NCBI RefSeq assembly: GCF_963678635.1 | Contig: NC_087065.1 | Coordinates: forward strand, 74,657,345 to 74,721,344 | From: Symsagittifera roscoffensis | Taxonomy: Eukaryota; Xenacoelomorpha; Acoela; Convolutidae | Length of the DNA stretch: 64,000 nt | Reading direction: 5' to 3' | Shown here: one piece after another, positions 32,897-44,297 of the stretch | How the letters are laid out: the number at the start of each line of letters is the position of its first letter | Numbering within the stretch: the first letter of the stretch is position 1 | The notes under the pieces: generated by a model | What the model was told of the DNA's origin: nothing | The model's input: only the letters and a program-made list of their open reading frames with translations | Database searches by the model: none | Program-made: the position numbers and the translations under genes

Positions 32897-33716
32897 TGAG
32901 AAAGAAAGAGAGAAAAGGGAGAGACAGCTGAATGGGAAGCAGGAAAACAAAGTGATATCCCAGCGCCAGTTTCTTCCACGGCAAACAAACAGCGAGCAGG
33001 TCGCTTCTTCTCTTCTTAGTTCTTATCTTACTTAACTCCGCCTATCTTATCCAAATCCCAATCCACCTAGTCCTAAGTAGACGTTTTGTCAATAGCCGTA
33101 ATTCATATTTCATGATAGATCGACACCTAAACCATTCCGTCCTTACAACTACACTCAACTGCGCCAAACATCGTAATACGCAATTCCTAATCAATATACC
33201 ATTCTTATTATCCTTCTCTTATCACACAAGACGCCACTTGGAATAATAACGACGACAGGCTATACTCCAGTAAGTGCACCAGTTCTAAAACTGGCTACTC
33301 TTTTTTTCTGTGCCATCTTTACATCAGAAAGTACTCCGCGAAGCTTCAGCTCTTCTTAAAATCTGTAAATCAAAGTCATCGTTGACTGTAATTTGTATTA
33401 GTTGGTAACGTGTAAATAGTAGACCGCCATGTCTCATTCAACACGTGTGTCTTTTTTGTTCTTTTCCCATTCTATGACTGCTCAATACGCTTCAGTTCAA
33501 GCTCATATCTGAGGGGTCGTTCCCGCTACTGTAGCACATGTCAATAACATAAATGAAAAGACTTGAGCTTGACTTCTGGCTGAAAAACAGACGAGTTAAT
33601 ATAGCAATTGACCTGAAATTCAATTGGAGTTGTTTGAAACGAGATGTCAGTTTTGTTATTTTGCCTTTTTTCATTCTGCTCCTGATTTTTTTTTATGTTG
33701 CAATATTAGTTTATTT

Positions 33717-33744
33717 CATTCATTCATTCATTCATTCATTCATT
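33717..33744 (+). repeat. (CATT)n microsatellite
   Basis: Seven tandem CATT units, ending at 'gatggg'. Confidence 0.85.
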
Positions 33745-35142
33745 GATGGGTTTCTTTTTACACCTTTTCTTCACTCAGAGGTGTTCTGGTCTCAGTAGAA
33801 ATGTTGTCATTGGGTCTTCAGTTTTTTCCTAAATGTCAAATTATCCGATTCTAATTTAAGCTCCCGATTCTAATATTTGCTTTTTATTTTTTTAAGTTAA
33901 TTTCTAATGACTAGAATATGTTTATCTCGGTATCTAAAACTCAGGCCATCTATTAAACTTTCGGATCAATTAGAAAGTACAGTTTTATTCAATCAGATAA
34001 CGGTTAGTGTTTTGTTGGAGCCAAAAGCGAACTCGAACAAATTTTTTTTGTTAAAATCAGGAATCGAAACGGTTCATAGGCCAAAACGAACTGATACGAT
34101 TGACATTATCTTTAACCTACCCACTGCAAAACATTGGTTGATGTATTCAGCTATACTTTTATAAGGTAAAACAAAAGAATCGCGCATCACAGTTGCCGAA
34201 ACTATGTATGACCTCGCGTGCGAAGTGGAAGAATTTTAGAACTCTGACAAGCTTTTCAACTGACTCTGAACATCTCGCGCCAGTTTCTGTCAGCGTAGAC
34301 GAGCATGAGTGACCTTGTTTGAGCCGCGGCATGGTACGAATATAACGTCATGAAAACAAGCTCAAAGTCTTCTCCCAGCAGTTTTATTAATTAACGATTT
34401 TCGAAATAAAACTTTCTGACCCCCAATCAACGACGACGGAAATTGACAAAGCTCATTGTCATTTTGCGACCAGGAGATCCAATCTGGAGCATGAAAGACC
34501 TCTTGGCTTCGGATCCTGGAAGCTGGGGCTATGTTGTAGTATCCCTGGATTAGATGGAATAGTCATATTCACAGACATCACTCAAACTACGACTAGCCTT
34601 GTTCTAAGTTAGGATACCGTCTATGAGCCCGGTCGTCTTTTCCCACTGTAATACGTACCAAGATCATAATCGAAATGTCACATTTTCTTTTCGGTAACGA
34701 GCGAACCAAAAAGGATATTGAAGTTAACTTCAAATCGAGAAATTTTGAAATGGAATGTCAGCAAGTCGTGAGTTCTGCTCATCAGCTAAGTGTTTTTTTA
34801 ATTTCATTGATCTCTTAATCTTCAAATTGTAAGCCATTTATTCCTCTTTCGCAAGTATATTAAACCAAATATACTGCAATTACTACCTGAGAGTTTTTAG
34901 TCCCCGATCTCTAAGTTAAAAATCTTCATATTTTCGAAAGCTTTCCTAAGATAAGCCGACCAGGACAGATATCTGGCCAATCACTTGAATTATATTTCAG
35001 TTTTTGCATGCTTCTTTGCTATTTCCTAAGTATTTGGTCAAGCTTAGATGTTAACTGACTTGGTTTTGAGACGGCAATTAAAATAGGGTAGAAAGCTGCA
35101 ATCAACCACCATTTAATTCAAAGTTTCCTTGGTTGTTCTCCC

Positions 35143-35214
35143 TCAAATAGGGGCAGTACAAAGTGCCAAATAGGGGCAGTACAAAAGGGCCGAAAAGGGG
35201 CAGTACAAAGTACC
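35143..35214 (+). repeat. Minisatellite, 3 copies of ~25 bp
   Basis: 'aggggcagtacaaa' occurs three times (from about 35149, 35173 and 35197), joined by 'gtgccaaat' or 'agggccgaaa'. It directly precedes the 35225 repeat. Confidence 0.8.
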
Positions 35215-35224
35215 GTGAGCACCG

Positions 35225-35460
35225 CTGACAATTAATTATATTCAAATCGACGGAAGTTGAAAAGACAAAAATGGCGCCGCTGCTTGAAGTTACCCCTCTG
35301 CGGCGCCATAAATTTTTCTGAACGAACAATTAATTCAGTAAATTGTCAAATTTCGGAATTGCCGGTTTCGCTCCAAAACAAAACAGTAATCACGCCAAAC
35401 TGTCAATGATTCAAAAGAACTCCAAATTCCCGAATTTGATCAATTTTTGACTGTTAAACA
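35225..35460 (+). repeat. Dispersed repeat shared with 13500-13740
   Basis: It carries the same ordered phrases as the copy beside the giant palindrome ('cgacggaagttgaa', 'tttttctgaacgaacaatta', 'gccaaactgtcaatgattca', 'attcccgaatttgatcaa'). A 9-bp inverted pair tggcgccgc...gcggcgcca (35271-35311) lies in its left half. Confidence 0.6.
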
Positions 35461-35567
35461 CATTTTCAGTTTCGGCACTGATATACTTCGGCATTGTTGA
35501 ACGCTCCCCTCAAATAAGTCAATAGAAATTTTTTTTTGAGATTTTGATCGCAACTGATAGTTTTTAA

Positions 35568-36630
35568 CCTTGCGATAGCAAGGGTATTGTAATCGGGTAC
35601 TAGACTTTTTTCTCGTAAACAACTTGGTCCACAGATTTCAGCTGCATGCAGTACACGACATGCATGCAGTATGTGGGTCGTATATTTGCGCTAGTTGGTC
35701 TATTACTCTCACTGTGCATCCTTATTAGTGTTACTCCAATAAATGCGAAGTTCAAGTTTTTTTACATGATATTTCTTTGGTATTTTTTTGAATTTTCGAC
35801 TTCGTCGCTTTCGGTTTACTTTTCGTCGGCTTTGTTTCCGCTTTGTTTTTACGATCCAACTAAATCACTTATTTGAATCTTGTTTTTTTATACAATATAG
35901 TTGCTTTCAGTATTCTGATTTACCTTTGCTGTTTCTTTGAAATTTTTTAAACCTTGACAGCGTATATAATTCTTTTTTTGTTTTTTATTTAAAAAAATTT
36001 TCTCCCCAAATGATTTCGGTCTTTATTTTATCGGCTTAGTGACCTAATTTTGAGTTATTTAAATGGAAACATAATTTTATGCTCATCTGTGGATTGAAAA
36101 AAATGCTAAACATGATAATAGAAATTAAATTCAGATTTTTCAAGACAACAGTTTTTTCGTCGCCTTTTTTGTTTTTTTCTCTTTTTTTTTCAGCTTGGTA
36201 GATTTCGGCCTTTATTATAGGCCTCATATTGCGTCCCCTGACGAGCGGAAAAATTGTGTGTGCGGGTTTCTGTGTTTTGAGGGCGTGGTGTGGGGGGCTT
36301 AATAACTTCTTATTAGTCTTAACTTTTTTCAATTTTTTGGGCTTCTTAGGTCTTAGGCTATATTATATCGGCTTAGTTGTCTCATATTGTTTCATTTGAC
36401 TTGCAAATAATGTTTTTTCATAAGTCTTGAATTTTGTTGATTATTTTTTGGCTTGAAAGGTTTCTGGCAAGGTATTTCTTACCGCTTGGGAAATTATCTT
36501 CCGATGCTAATTTTTAATTCTATTGTCTTGGCATGTTTTTGTTTCAAGACTAGTTTTGAATCTGATCTAGTTTTTTCGACATTATGATTTTTTTTGTGCT
36601 GTATCGCAAGTGGTGCGAATCCTCTGTGTG
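35568..36630 (+). mobile_element. SINE-like element, family D, head and tail copy
   Basis: The head is ccttgcgatagcaagg, 'gtattgtaatcgggtactag' and 'acttttttctcgtaaac', as at 15567 and 46288. The tail 'tatcgcaagtggtgcgaatc' is at 36603-36622. The interior contains 'cggcttagtgacctaatttt' and similar phrases found in other family D bodies. The tRNA-like block is not recognisable. Confidence 0.5.
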
Positions 36631-37309
36631 TAATTTTTTCTTTGCTGTTCCAATAACGATCTAAAAGTGACATGACAATCAAGCCATTCTGAAGCTTTCT
36701 GTGGATGTTGAATTTGGTTGGGAAAAATAAAGTAAGATCCGATGAAACAAAGACATGCTTCATACGTTGTAACGGTTTTCTGAGCTATATTTTATTCAAT
36801 TCAAGTGTTTTGTCTATTCCTGGAATCAGAAACCGGTCCTTGTTAAATCAATAATTGTGCTCCAATTGATTTTGTTTAGCGATACGGGTCTCTGGAGAGT
36901 TTGCGTGATCATCTGGTGTTCTTATATTTTTTTTATTTTTAAGGTCAAAAATTCGAATTTTATTTTTAAATATATATTTTTTCTGTTACTGTTTGATAGG
37001 ACCATTCGGTTTTTGGTCCTCGTATTCTACGTATAATTTTCTTCTGTACACAAAAAAAAATCCGAAAAGAGAAGATAAATATTTTTTGGCAATTTTGAAT
37101 CAAGGTCACCTAAACGTTCGGATTGTTATGCAAAATTTGCACGAAATTGGCGTAGTGCTCTTTTCAATTAGTCTTGGCTTTTTAATCATTGATTGTTTCA
37201 GCAAATTTGTTTATTCAAAATAAACAGCTGTGTACAAGGGCGTTTTTTGCTCTTATATGTTTGTGATATGCCGTGAGCACTTGACAGTTCACCTAATTTT
37301 TTTTCATTG

Positions 37310-37640
37310 TTAATGCTAATGTTTACTTTAGCGAGCGCAGTGTTTTAGTATGACTTCAATTTATTTTCAATTTAACTCGCAAAAATAAAGCTCATTTGGT
37401 GGCATTTTTGCTATTATCAAAATTTGTAGCATTAGAATTTTCATAGCATCTGTTCTTTGCTTCATTTTTGGCTAGTGTTTCACGATCGTTAAGCGTCCGT
37501 GGCTGAGAGGTCGCAGGTTCGAACACGACGCATAACATGAGTTTTAATCATTCGAGGCTTAATCTACTTTTTCTTATTACACTTTTTAGAGCTGCTTTTA
37601 TGTCGTTTTGTGACTTGTGTTTGCAGAGAAAAATTTAAAA
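37310..37640 (+). mobile_element. tRNA-headed SINE, family E, copy 3
   Basis: It contains 'tttactttagcgagcgcagt', then 'gtagcattagaattttcata', then the tRNA-like segment at 37490-37530. There 'gcgtccgtggctgagaggtc' runs directly into 'gcaggttcgaacacgac', so the anticodon arm is deleted between the A and B boxes. The 3' body matches the 12350 copy ('cgaggcttaatctacttttt'). Confidence 0.65.
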
Positions 37641-38552
37641 TTTCCTTTTAAATTACTCATTTAATATACTTTTCATTTTAAATTACTTTTTTCCTTAAAA
37701 AAATAATTTTACACCATTTACACCAAATTTTCATGTTATGCCATCGAAGAGAAGGCTCTTGAAACTTCTTCAAGGATGTGGTAAATTCGAAAATTTTTGT
37801 AAATATTTGAAAAGACCAATTTGTTTTGAATAGAAGCCAGTGCTGTTTAAACCATTTTATGCGTAAAGAATTCAATTCAAAACCAAAAATCTTCGTCATC
37901 GCCGTTTTGGGCTTGTTTTGATACAATTGCATCATAACTGCGTGATTTTTTTAAGATGGTGACAGTCGGGGAAAGCGAATAAAATATAGAGAAGGATGGT
38001 TGATGGAAAATGTAAACAACAAATATGTAAACAAAATTGAAAATCACTTCTGCTAAAAACAATTATCTTGATCTAATCTAGTCATTAACCTCTTGACATG
38101 GTAATTCAGGTATCCCTGTATACCATGCTGACGACACAAACTTCTCGAGTTTCCTTTGGTTTGCTGAGATGGCGAAAAATTTTGAATAATTTTAATAATT
38201 ATTCTTTCCACTTGAATATTAGTTTACACATAAATCATTTAACGGTTGAAGAAGAAGCTTATGGAAAATATTTAAGGTTGTTGTATTAAAGTCAAACTTA
38301 GGTTTGTCAAATTTGTGACAAACCTAAACGATGTTTTGAAAAATGGTCAGTGACGTTTAAACCATTATATGCGTAAGTAAGTAATTCAAGTCAAAGCCTT
38401 AATTCTTCGTCCTCAACTAAGTGGTCCTGTTTTGATGCAATTGATTTGTCCGTGCATAATTTTTGGCTGCATGGCTGGACATTCAGACAGTGGGGAAAAT
38501 CGAAGTTAATTCGAGTTTCTGATAGAAATGGAAAACAAACAATAAACAAGAC

Positions 38553-39076
38553 TGCTCGTATCAGGGCGAAGCCCTGAATGTTCCGACTGCCTTTTAATGT
38601 TTAAGGAGCAGTAATAATCTATAAAAATAAAATGTAATAAAATAAAATGAAAAAAAAATTTTCTAAAATTTGAAATTTTTTTTATTGAAAATCATCCCCC
38701 CATACGCCATATGAAGTACAAAAGGATAGATTTCGCTCCTTGTAACAAATCAATTATGGCAAATAAGCTTCTTCCAACCAAATTGGAACGATTTTTAAGA
38801 CGGATTAAATCTCCGCTTACGCGTTAATAGCGCGAAATATATCGCGCGTTAATTGTCCCAAATTGGCAATCTTTAAACCCCCATAACTTTACGAAAAATG
38901 ATCACAGGTGAAATATCTTTTCAAATTTAAGCTCAGGACAACAATACCTTTTGAATGATATAAAAAAATTCCGTCAAAAATGGCTAGTTAAAAAGTCGAA
39001 ATTTGTCTGAAGAAAAAAAAACCCACCCCGAGCACAAATATTCCGTTACTTTCGTATCGAAAGTCGGAACAACAAG
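38553..39076 (+). mobile_element. Short TIR element, tandem copy 1
   Basis: 10-bp inverted ends TGTTCCGACT (38579-38588) and AGTCGGAACA (39062-39071) bound a 493-bp noncoding unit. Just before the left end is a hairpin cagggcgaagccctg (38562-38576), and near the right end another (ctttcgtatcgaaag). The interior has 'cgcgttaatagcgcgaaata' and 'aactttacgaaaaatgatca'. The whole unit repeats at 39077-39607. Confidence 0.75.
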
Positions 39077-39607
39077 ACTACTCGTATCAGAGCGAAGCCC
39101 AGAATGTTCCGACTGCCTTTTAAGGTTTATGGAGCAGTAATAACATTTAAAAATTCAATGAAATAAAACAAAATCAAAAAAAAAATTCTAAAATTTGAAT
39201 TTTTTAATGAAAATCATCCCTCCACACGCCATACAAAGTACAAAAGGATAGATTTCGCTCCTTGTAACAAACCAATTATGGCACATAAGCTTCTTTTAAC
39301 CAATTTGGAACGATTTCTAAGACGGATTAACTCCCCGCTTACGCGTTAATAGCGCGAAATATATAGCGCGTAATTGCCCCCAAATAGGCCAAAATGGCAA
39401 TCTTTAAACCGCCGTAACTTTACGAAAAATGATCACAGGTGAAATATCTTTTCAAATTTGAGCTCAGAACAACAATACCTTTCGAATGATGTAAAAAAAA
39501 TTCCGTCAAAAATGGCTAGTTAAAAAGTCGAAATTTGTCTGAAGAAAAAAAAACCCACCCCGAGCACAAATATTCCGTTACTTTCGTATCGAAAGTCGGA
39601 ACAACAA
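39077..39607 (+). mobile_element. Short TIR element, tandem copy 2
   Basis: A near-identical head-to-tail copy of the preceding element (period about 526 bp), with TGTTCCGACT at 39105-39114 and AGTCGGAACA at 39594-39603. The hairpin before the left end is damaged (cagagcgaagcccag). Confidence 0.75.
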
Positions 39608-42050
39608 TGATAGCCTGTTGCTGTGCAAATAGCACAATTTTCCGACCACATTCATAGTAAAAGTTCAAATAATAAGGCTCATTTGATGTTAATACTATAA
39701 TAAAACTTGATTGGGGTGATAGGAATTTAGTGTCAATTGACATGAATGATAATCTTGCTGTAAATTAGTCGCAAAACGGGAATTCTTGGACCAGAAACAG
39801 AAACTTTTATTGAGATGTCTTCTTGAAATCTGAATCACGACCAAAACTGGTTCAATAGAACACCTCAATAGGTTTCCTGTGGCATACATTTGGGCTACAT
39901 CTAGTCGCCCATAGAAAGCCACTCTGCGCCCTAGTTGCTTCCATCATGTATCATGTTAAACTAACTAATTTTTGAAGCAATTCACAGTTCATATAAGTGG
40001 AAAAAACTGACGCAAGGTCCCTACACCATACCCCTCGTGCTCAATGTAAGTCGTCATGTTCCTTAATTTCAGGTGCTTAATTATTGGGGGTCATAATTAT
40101 CGGTTGGGGAAGTCTCACTGTTAAATTGATCGGGCCGTTGATTTTAAGTTCCAAAGAGCTACAAATTTTTTAGAGGTCAATTTTCCAGCGTTCATGTTCA
40201 GTGACTGGGGTTTCTTAAATTGAAAATTAGTAACTTTATCACCTAGATGATTTTTGTCCTTGATGTTTTAATATTTGATGGATTTTGAGTATTTTTTAGT
40301 TTCACCAATTCGATACAACTTTTCAGTTTTCCCTGTTTGCTTAGTTTGGTTTTCACGCTTTGATCAAACCTGAATGACATCTGTTGTTGAAAAATTAAAT
40401 ACATTCAGACACTACAAACGTTGTAAGTGCTTTATCATATTTGATGCCTTGTGATATTTGTGCGTTTGTTTCATGGCTGTACAAACTAAGACTTTCTTTG
40501 GAACACCGGTCGAAGCAGAGCTTTTATTTTTTATCTTCTATTTTTTGGTTTGTTCTTAAAACATTGGACACGTGACAATAATTTTGCTACTAGCGGTCCT
40601 TCTATCCTAAAAAGGTTTGATTTTAATACTGTAATAATAGATTACGAATAGAGTAACGAACCTATCATGTAGTAGTCTGACTTGTTTATTGTTTTTGTTG
40701 CGATTAGGATCGAGAACAATAGGGAATTAGAACAACGAGTTTACTGCGGTTGTTTTTTTTCCCTCATTTCACCAAAGTACCAGATCAAAAAGCATAATTT
40801 TTTTTCCAGTTCTTACATCAAGTAGTGTTTTTTGCGTGGTGGAAATGCAGTAAGAACATAGTTTATTATGATGTGCGTTATTATGATAGCATCTAGATTT
40901 GGGGTGAGTTTTTTTGTCATTTTCAGCGTGTGTTTTCTTCTCTGAGTGACCCTTTTTTATTGGCGCATCCATCCAAGCATGTTCTAATTGTAATTCGTAC
41001 GTCATTCCAATCCAAATTCCAGTGAACCGGTGAAATAAATATGGATACGGTATTATGGTTCCGATGTAGTATTGTTTCGGTCTGCTAAGCTGTGGTGACG
41101 CTGGCTGCTTATTATGATTATGGTCCGCTTTCACTGCGCCTAAAAAATACTGGTCTCTAGTAATATCAGTTTTCATCTCCCTAATATTGGCGCAAATGGG
41201 ACTTTCCTCTTTATGTTCGGAATTAATGTCAACTCAGAATGATGTCAATAAGAATGTATGTTTTATGAATCCGTTTTGAGATCAAAAATGACAAAAAAAA
41301 ATCTTCTGCATTCATTCCAAAATTTGAGAAATTATGCGGGGGGAGGGATTTTTTGAACTTTAGGTTAGGCGAGCATTAGGATCCGTGCAATTACATCATA
41401 GTGAAAATCAGTAATCAGTGTAGATAGATGTACTACCTGTGTCCCAGCTATAAACCTGTTAAACAGAAGCCGCCACTGGAATAACAGAAGCTCTATTGTT
41501 GCCAGATACTATTAACTGCACCACTGCACAACCTCAATCAACCCCTTTCTGTATACTAAGTTTACCGGTTCTTACTGGTACAGTATAACGATCTACTTTG
41601 CAACCGGTACTACAGCAAAAAGGCAACTTCGCCGAAACTTAAAAAAAAAGTTTTGAAACTCTTAAGTAGCCGAAATGTGTTTCATTATTTTTGCGTTTTC
41701 AAAAATCTGGTAAGTTTTAATTGGACAAATGATTTGTTAGTTGTAGGTAGCAACTGCAGTAGAGAAATTATAAAGCGTTTAAAGACATTTCGACTATTTT
41801 GGAAATTTACATTTAACATTTTGAAAAATTTTAAATATTTGACTAGTTGGAAAGCAATTCATGGCTGGGTGAACAGTTTTTCTAGAAAGTTTTTTTCGGC
41901 CTTCTTTTTGTCGGCTCTGTTGGACGTTCTGAATTTGACCAGCTCCAGTAGTGCCTCGTAGAAGCGCTGAAGGGGACAAGGAACCGTCTCTTGTAGTCTG
42001 TCTCTACTCCAGCAGTTCTCAATCACGGTCGGCGGGGTTGGCTAGGTGGT
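39608..42050. other. Gene-poor stretch, partly unique
   Basis: I recognise no gene. The longest unexplained open frame in the window's intergenic part is on the minus strand here (41176 to 40769, 135 codons). It has no recognisable domain and could be chance or noncoding. 41370-41640 is less AT-rich and carries no repeat seen elsewhere in the window. Confidence 0.3.
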
Positions 42051-42059
42051 GCTTGTAAT

Positions 42060-42165
42060 TGTTGACCGGCGATGAAATACCAGCATAAGCTGGTTAACCG
42101 GTGATGAAATACTATAATAATCTGGATAGATGTTGTTGAAATACCAGCGTAAGCTGGAGATTAAT
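42060..42165 (+). repeat. Minisatellite, ~3 copies of ~40 bp
   Basis: 'gatgaaataccagcataagc' 'tgg' (42070), 'gatgaaatactataataatc' 'tgg' (42102) and 'gttgaaataccagcgtaagc' 'tgg' (42136) recur with variable joins. No coding meaning is apparent. Confidence 0.7.
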
Positions 42166-42399
42166 CAAAGAGTACTAGTTCGGTGGGATGGAGAAACAGA
42201 AAAAAAAGAGTTGTTAGTATATAGAAAGATGGTGAGTTAAATTGTCACTTAATCCGAACCGACAAGGCAACTTCTTTAAGCCAGCGTGCTAGTATAATTT
42301 GAGTGGAATTATAATTTATTAAATCCCTCCTCCGGTTAAAAATATCCCTCCCCAGTTTCATACATAATAATTCCTGTTTGATTGTATAGTCTGAAAAGT

Positions 42400-44045
42400 C
42401 TGTTTTTCTTTCAGATCAGAAATGTACCACCTTGTATGTTACTATATATATATACAACACGACCCTCTGAAGCTGCTCTGAAATTCACGCCAAATTTATT
42501 AACCAACTCATTTTCTATTTGTTGCGAATAGTCACTTTTCCTCTCTTACCATCGAAATATACCATCTACTTAGGGCCGCAACACAGCTAACAAGCTCCCC
42601 CTCTTTATATGTCACTGAACTAAGTGTTATTTGTTTCACAGCATTTCTATTTTTCACCCTTTGGAATTAGTTGGTAAGTGATGTTGCTCTGACTAGTATT
42701 TTTGTTTCCAAATTTCAAGATTTGCAAGATATCTGACCATTTGAGAATCAATACGTCGATATTGGAAATTTTGATGAAAGGACCTAAATATTTATTGGTT
42801 ATAAACTTCCTACTTCGTGTATAATATAAACTACTTGCTTTATCATCGAATACAGTTTTATTTACGTGCTTACAGAACGGTGATAATTTTTCATGGATTT
42901 TAAGCTAGCGTTATTGCCAAATGGAAATTAGCGCCACAAATTGCCCTCCCTATTGTTGAAATATCTCGATAAGAGCTCATTTAGCGTATTGTACAATATT
43001 CGGTAATTATTTCATACCATATAAATTACCACTGTGGCTCCTTTGATCGAAACGTTTTTTGAGGTTATTGTTTGATAAGTTGTGATTGCCTTTTTAGCAT
43101 TTATTTTAGTTTAGGTCGGCGTCTTTTTATTAGCCCTAATTTTTATGTATGCCTGTGTTTGTATAATGGCAGAGGCGCAACTGAGCGTTATTTCTGTGAA
43201 GTGACAAAAGCAGCAGCACGATTGTTATCGTCCCATTTTATTAACCTCAGTTTCTTCTTGCTTTTTCATTCACCTCTGCTCCCTATCTTAATTTTGCCAC
43301 CTTGTCTTTGACGACGGACGGTCGCTTCGCATTCAAATAGTTTCCTGCAAACTATAATGCAATGAAAACACTCTCTATTATCATTCCATCGGCCCAACAA
43401 TCCACCACTTCGCTTACGTTTATCTCAGTCTTTAACAATATTTACAAAGTTTAACCCGAGTTAATGAATGTCAGATTTATTTGGAACAGCTAAAAGAGCC
43501 AAAGATTTATAACAAGTTATTTAAAATCACTGCTAGAGGTTATTTTGGTTTGTGTTAGGTATTCAATTATCATTGAGAAATGTGATTCAATTGTGTCGGG
43601 TTGAAGTGACTGTTTCTCGTCTGCCTCAAAAATGATTAGATTAAATTGAATATTAGCAGCTTCTTTTTGATACGAATCCACCCAAAAGAACTCATTCCAT
43701 TTTCAGCAAGCGAAGTCAACCTTTCAAATCCAGTTCTTACCACAACTAAACAAGCGAACACATTCGCATTCTAGTGTTATTATAATTTGGTGTCTCAAAT
43801 CTCCCCGCTGGGTTATGATTGTTCAAATCAGGTTAACCACTCGTTGCCCACCTTCAAACACATACTCGTCCCCCCGCTGTTCACGTGATATTTTACTTGG
43901 TTATGATTGATAACTACTGTTGTAACAGTTCTCTTAAGTATTCGCGTGTCTTGTCTCTTATCGGTTTGATCTCCGCGCACAAATATGATTTTCTTGCTGC
44001 AAGTTGGTCAACTGGAAAAGAGTCATAAATAGAACACAAATTATT
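42400..44045. other. Dystroglycan 5' region, apparently unique sequence
   Basis: None of the window's repeat families are visible here, and the sequence is less homopolymeric than elsewhere. It precedes the first coding exon of dystroglycan and probably holds its promoter and any 5' UTR exons. I cannot place a TATA box or start site with confidence. An in-frame stop (TGA 44046-44048) closes the reading frame upstream of the start codon. Confidence 0.35.
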
Positions 44046-44066
44046 TGACGAGATTTTATCGCTTTT

Positions 44067-44297
44067 ATGTGTTTACCAACAATGCCAACTGGAACTAGCG
44101 GCCTCTCGCTGTTGTTATTGTTGAAGATCGCACTTCTGTGGCTCTCTTTTCAAATGAAGACGTCTGCTTTTGAAACGAAAGAAGTGAGCATCAGCTCGAC
44201 AAATCAGCGCAAATTCAACGCGCGTTACCTGGTAGCAGAAGTTGGGAAGTTTTTTTCCTTCCAGTTTGAATCGAGCGATGAGACAATGAGTTTAGCA
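44067..44297 (+). CDS. DAG1: Dystroglycan exon 1 (signal peptide, start of Ig1)
   Basis: It runs from ATG 44067, the first Met after an in-frame TGA (44046), to the donor TTAGCA|gtgagt. Residues 13-28 form a Leu-rich signal peptide core and TSA at 32-34 is a plausible cleavage site. VAEVGKFFSFQFESS aligns with the opening strands of human dystroglycan's first Ig-like domain. A second in-frame ATG at 44082 has a better context (A at -3) and may be the real start; it would leave the signal peptide intact. Confidence 0.8.

Larger units (their letters stand above)
32090..35100. other. Mixed unique sequence and microsatellites
   Basis: I recognise no gene. At 32843-32896 there are G runs of 9 to 15 bases (quadruplex-prone), then an A/G-rich tract. 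At 33040-33500 and 34165-34700 the sequence is less AT-rich and contains no known repeat of this window, so these are candidate single-copy or regulatory segments. 33717-33744 is a CATT microsatellite. 'cagctga.agcttttca' occurs twice near 32510 and 32544. Confidence 0.35.

Noticed and set aside
40769-41176. 135-codon open frame on -, with HNHNK and other polar stretches
   Set aside because: No family recognised, no consistent splice or promoter context, and length not far above other chance frames. Transcript data would be needed.
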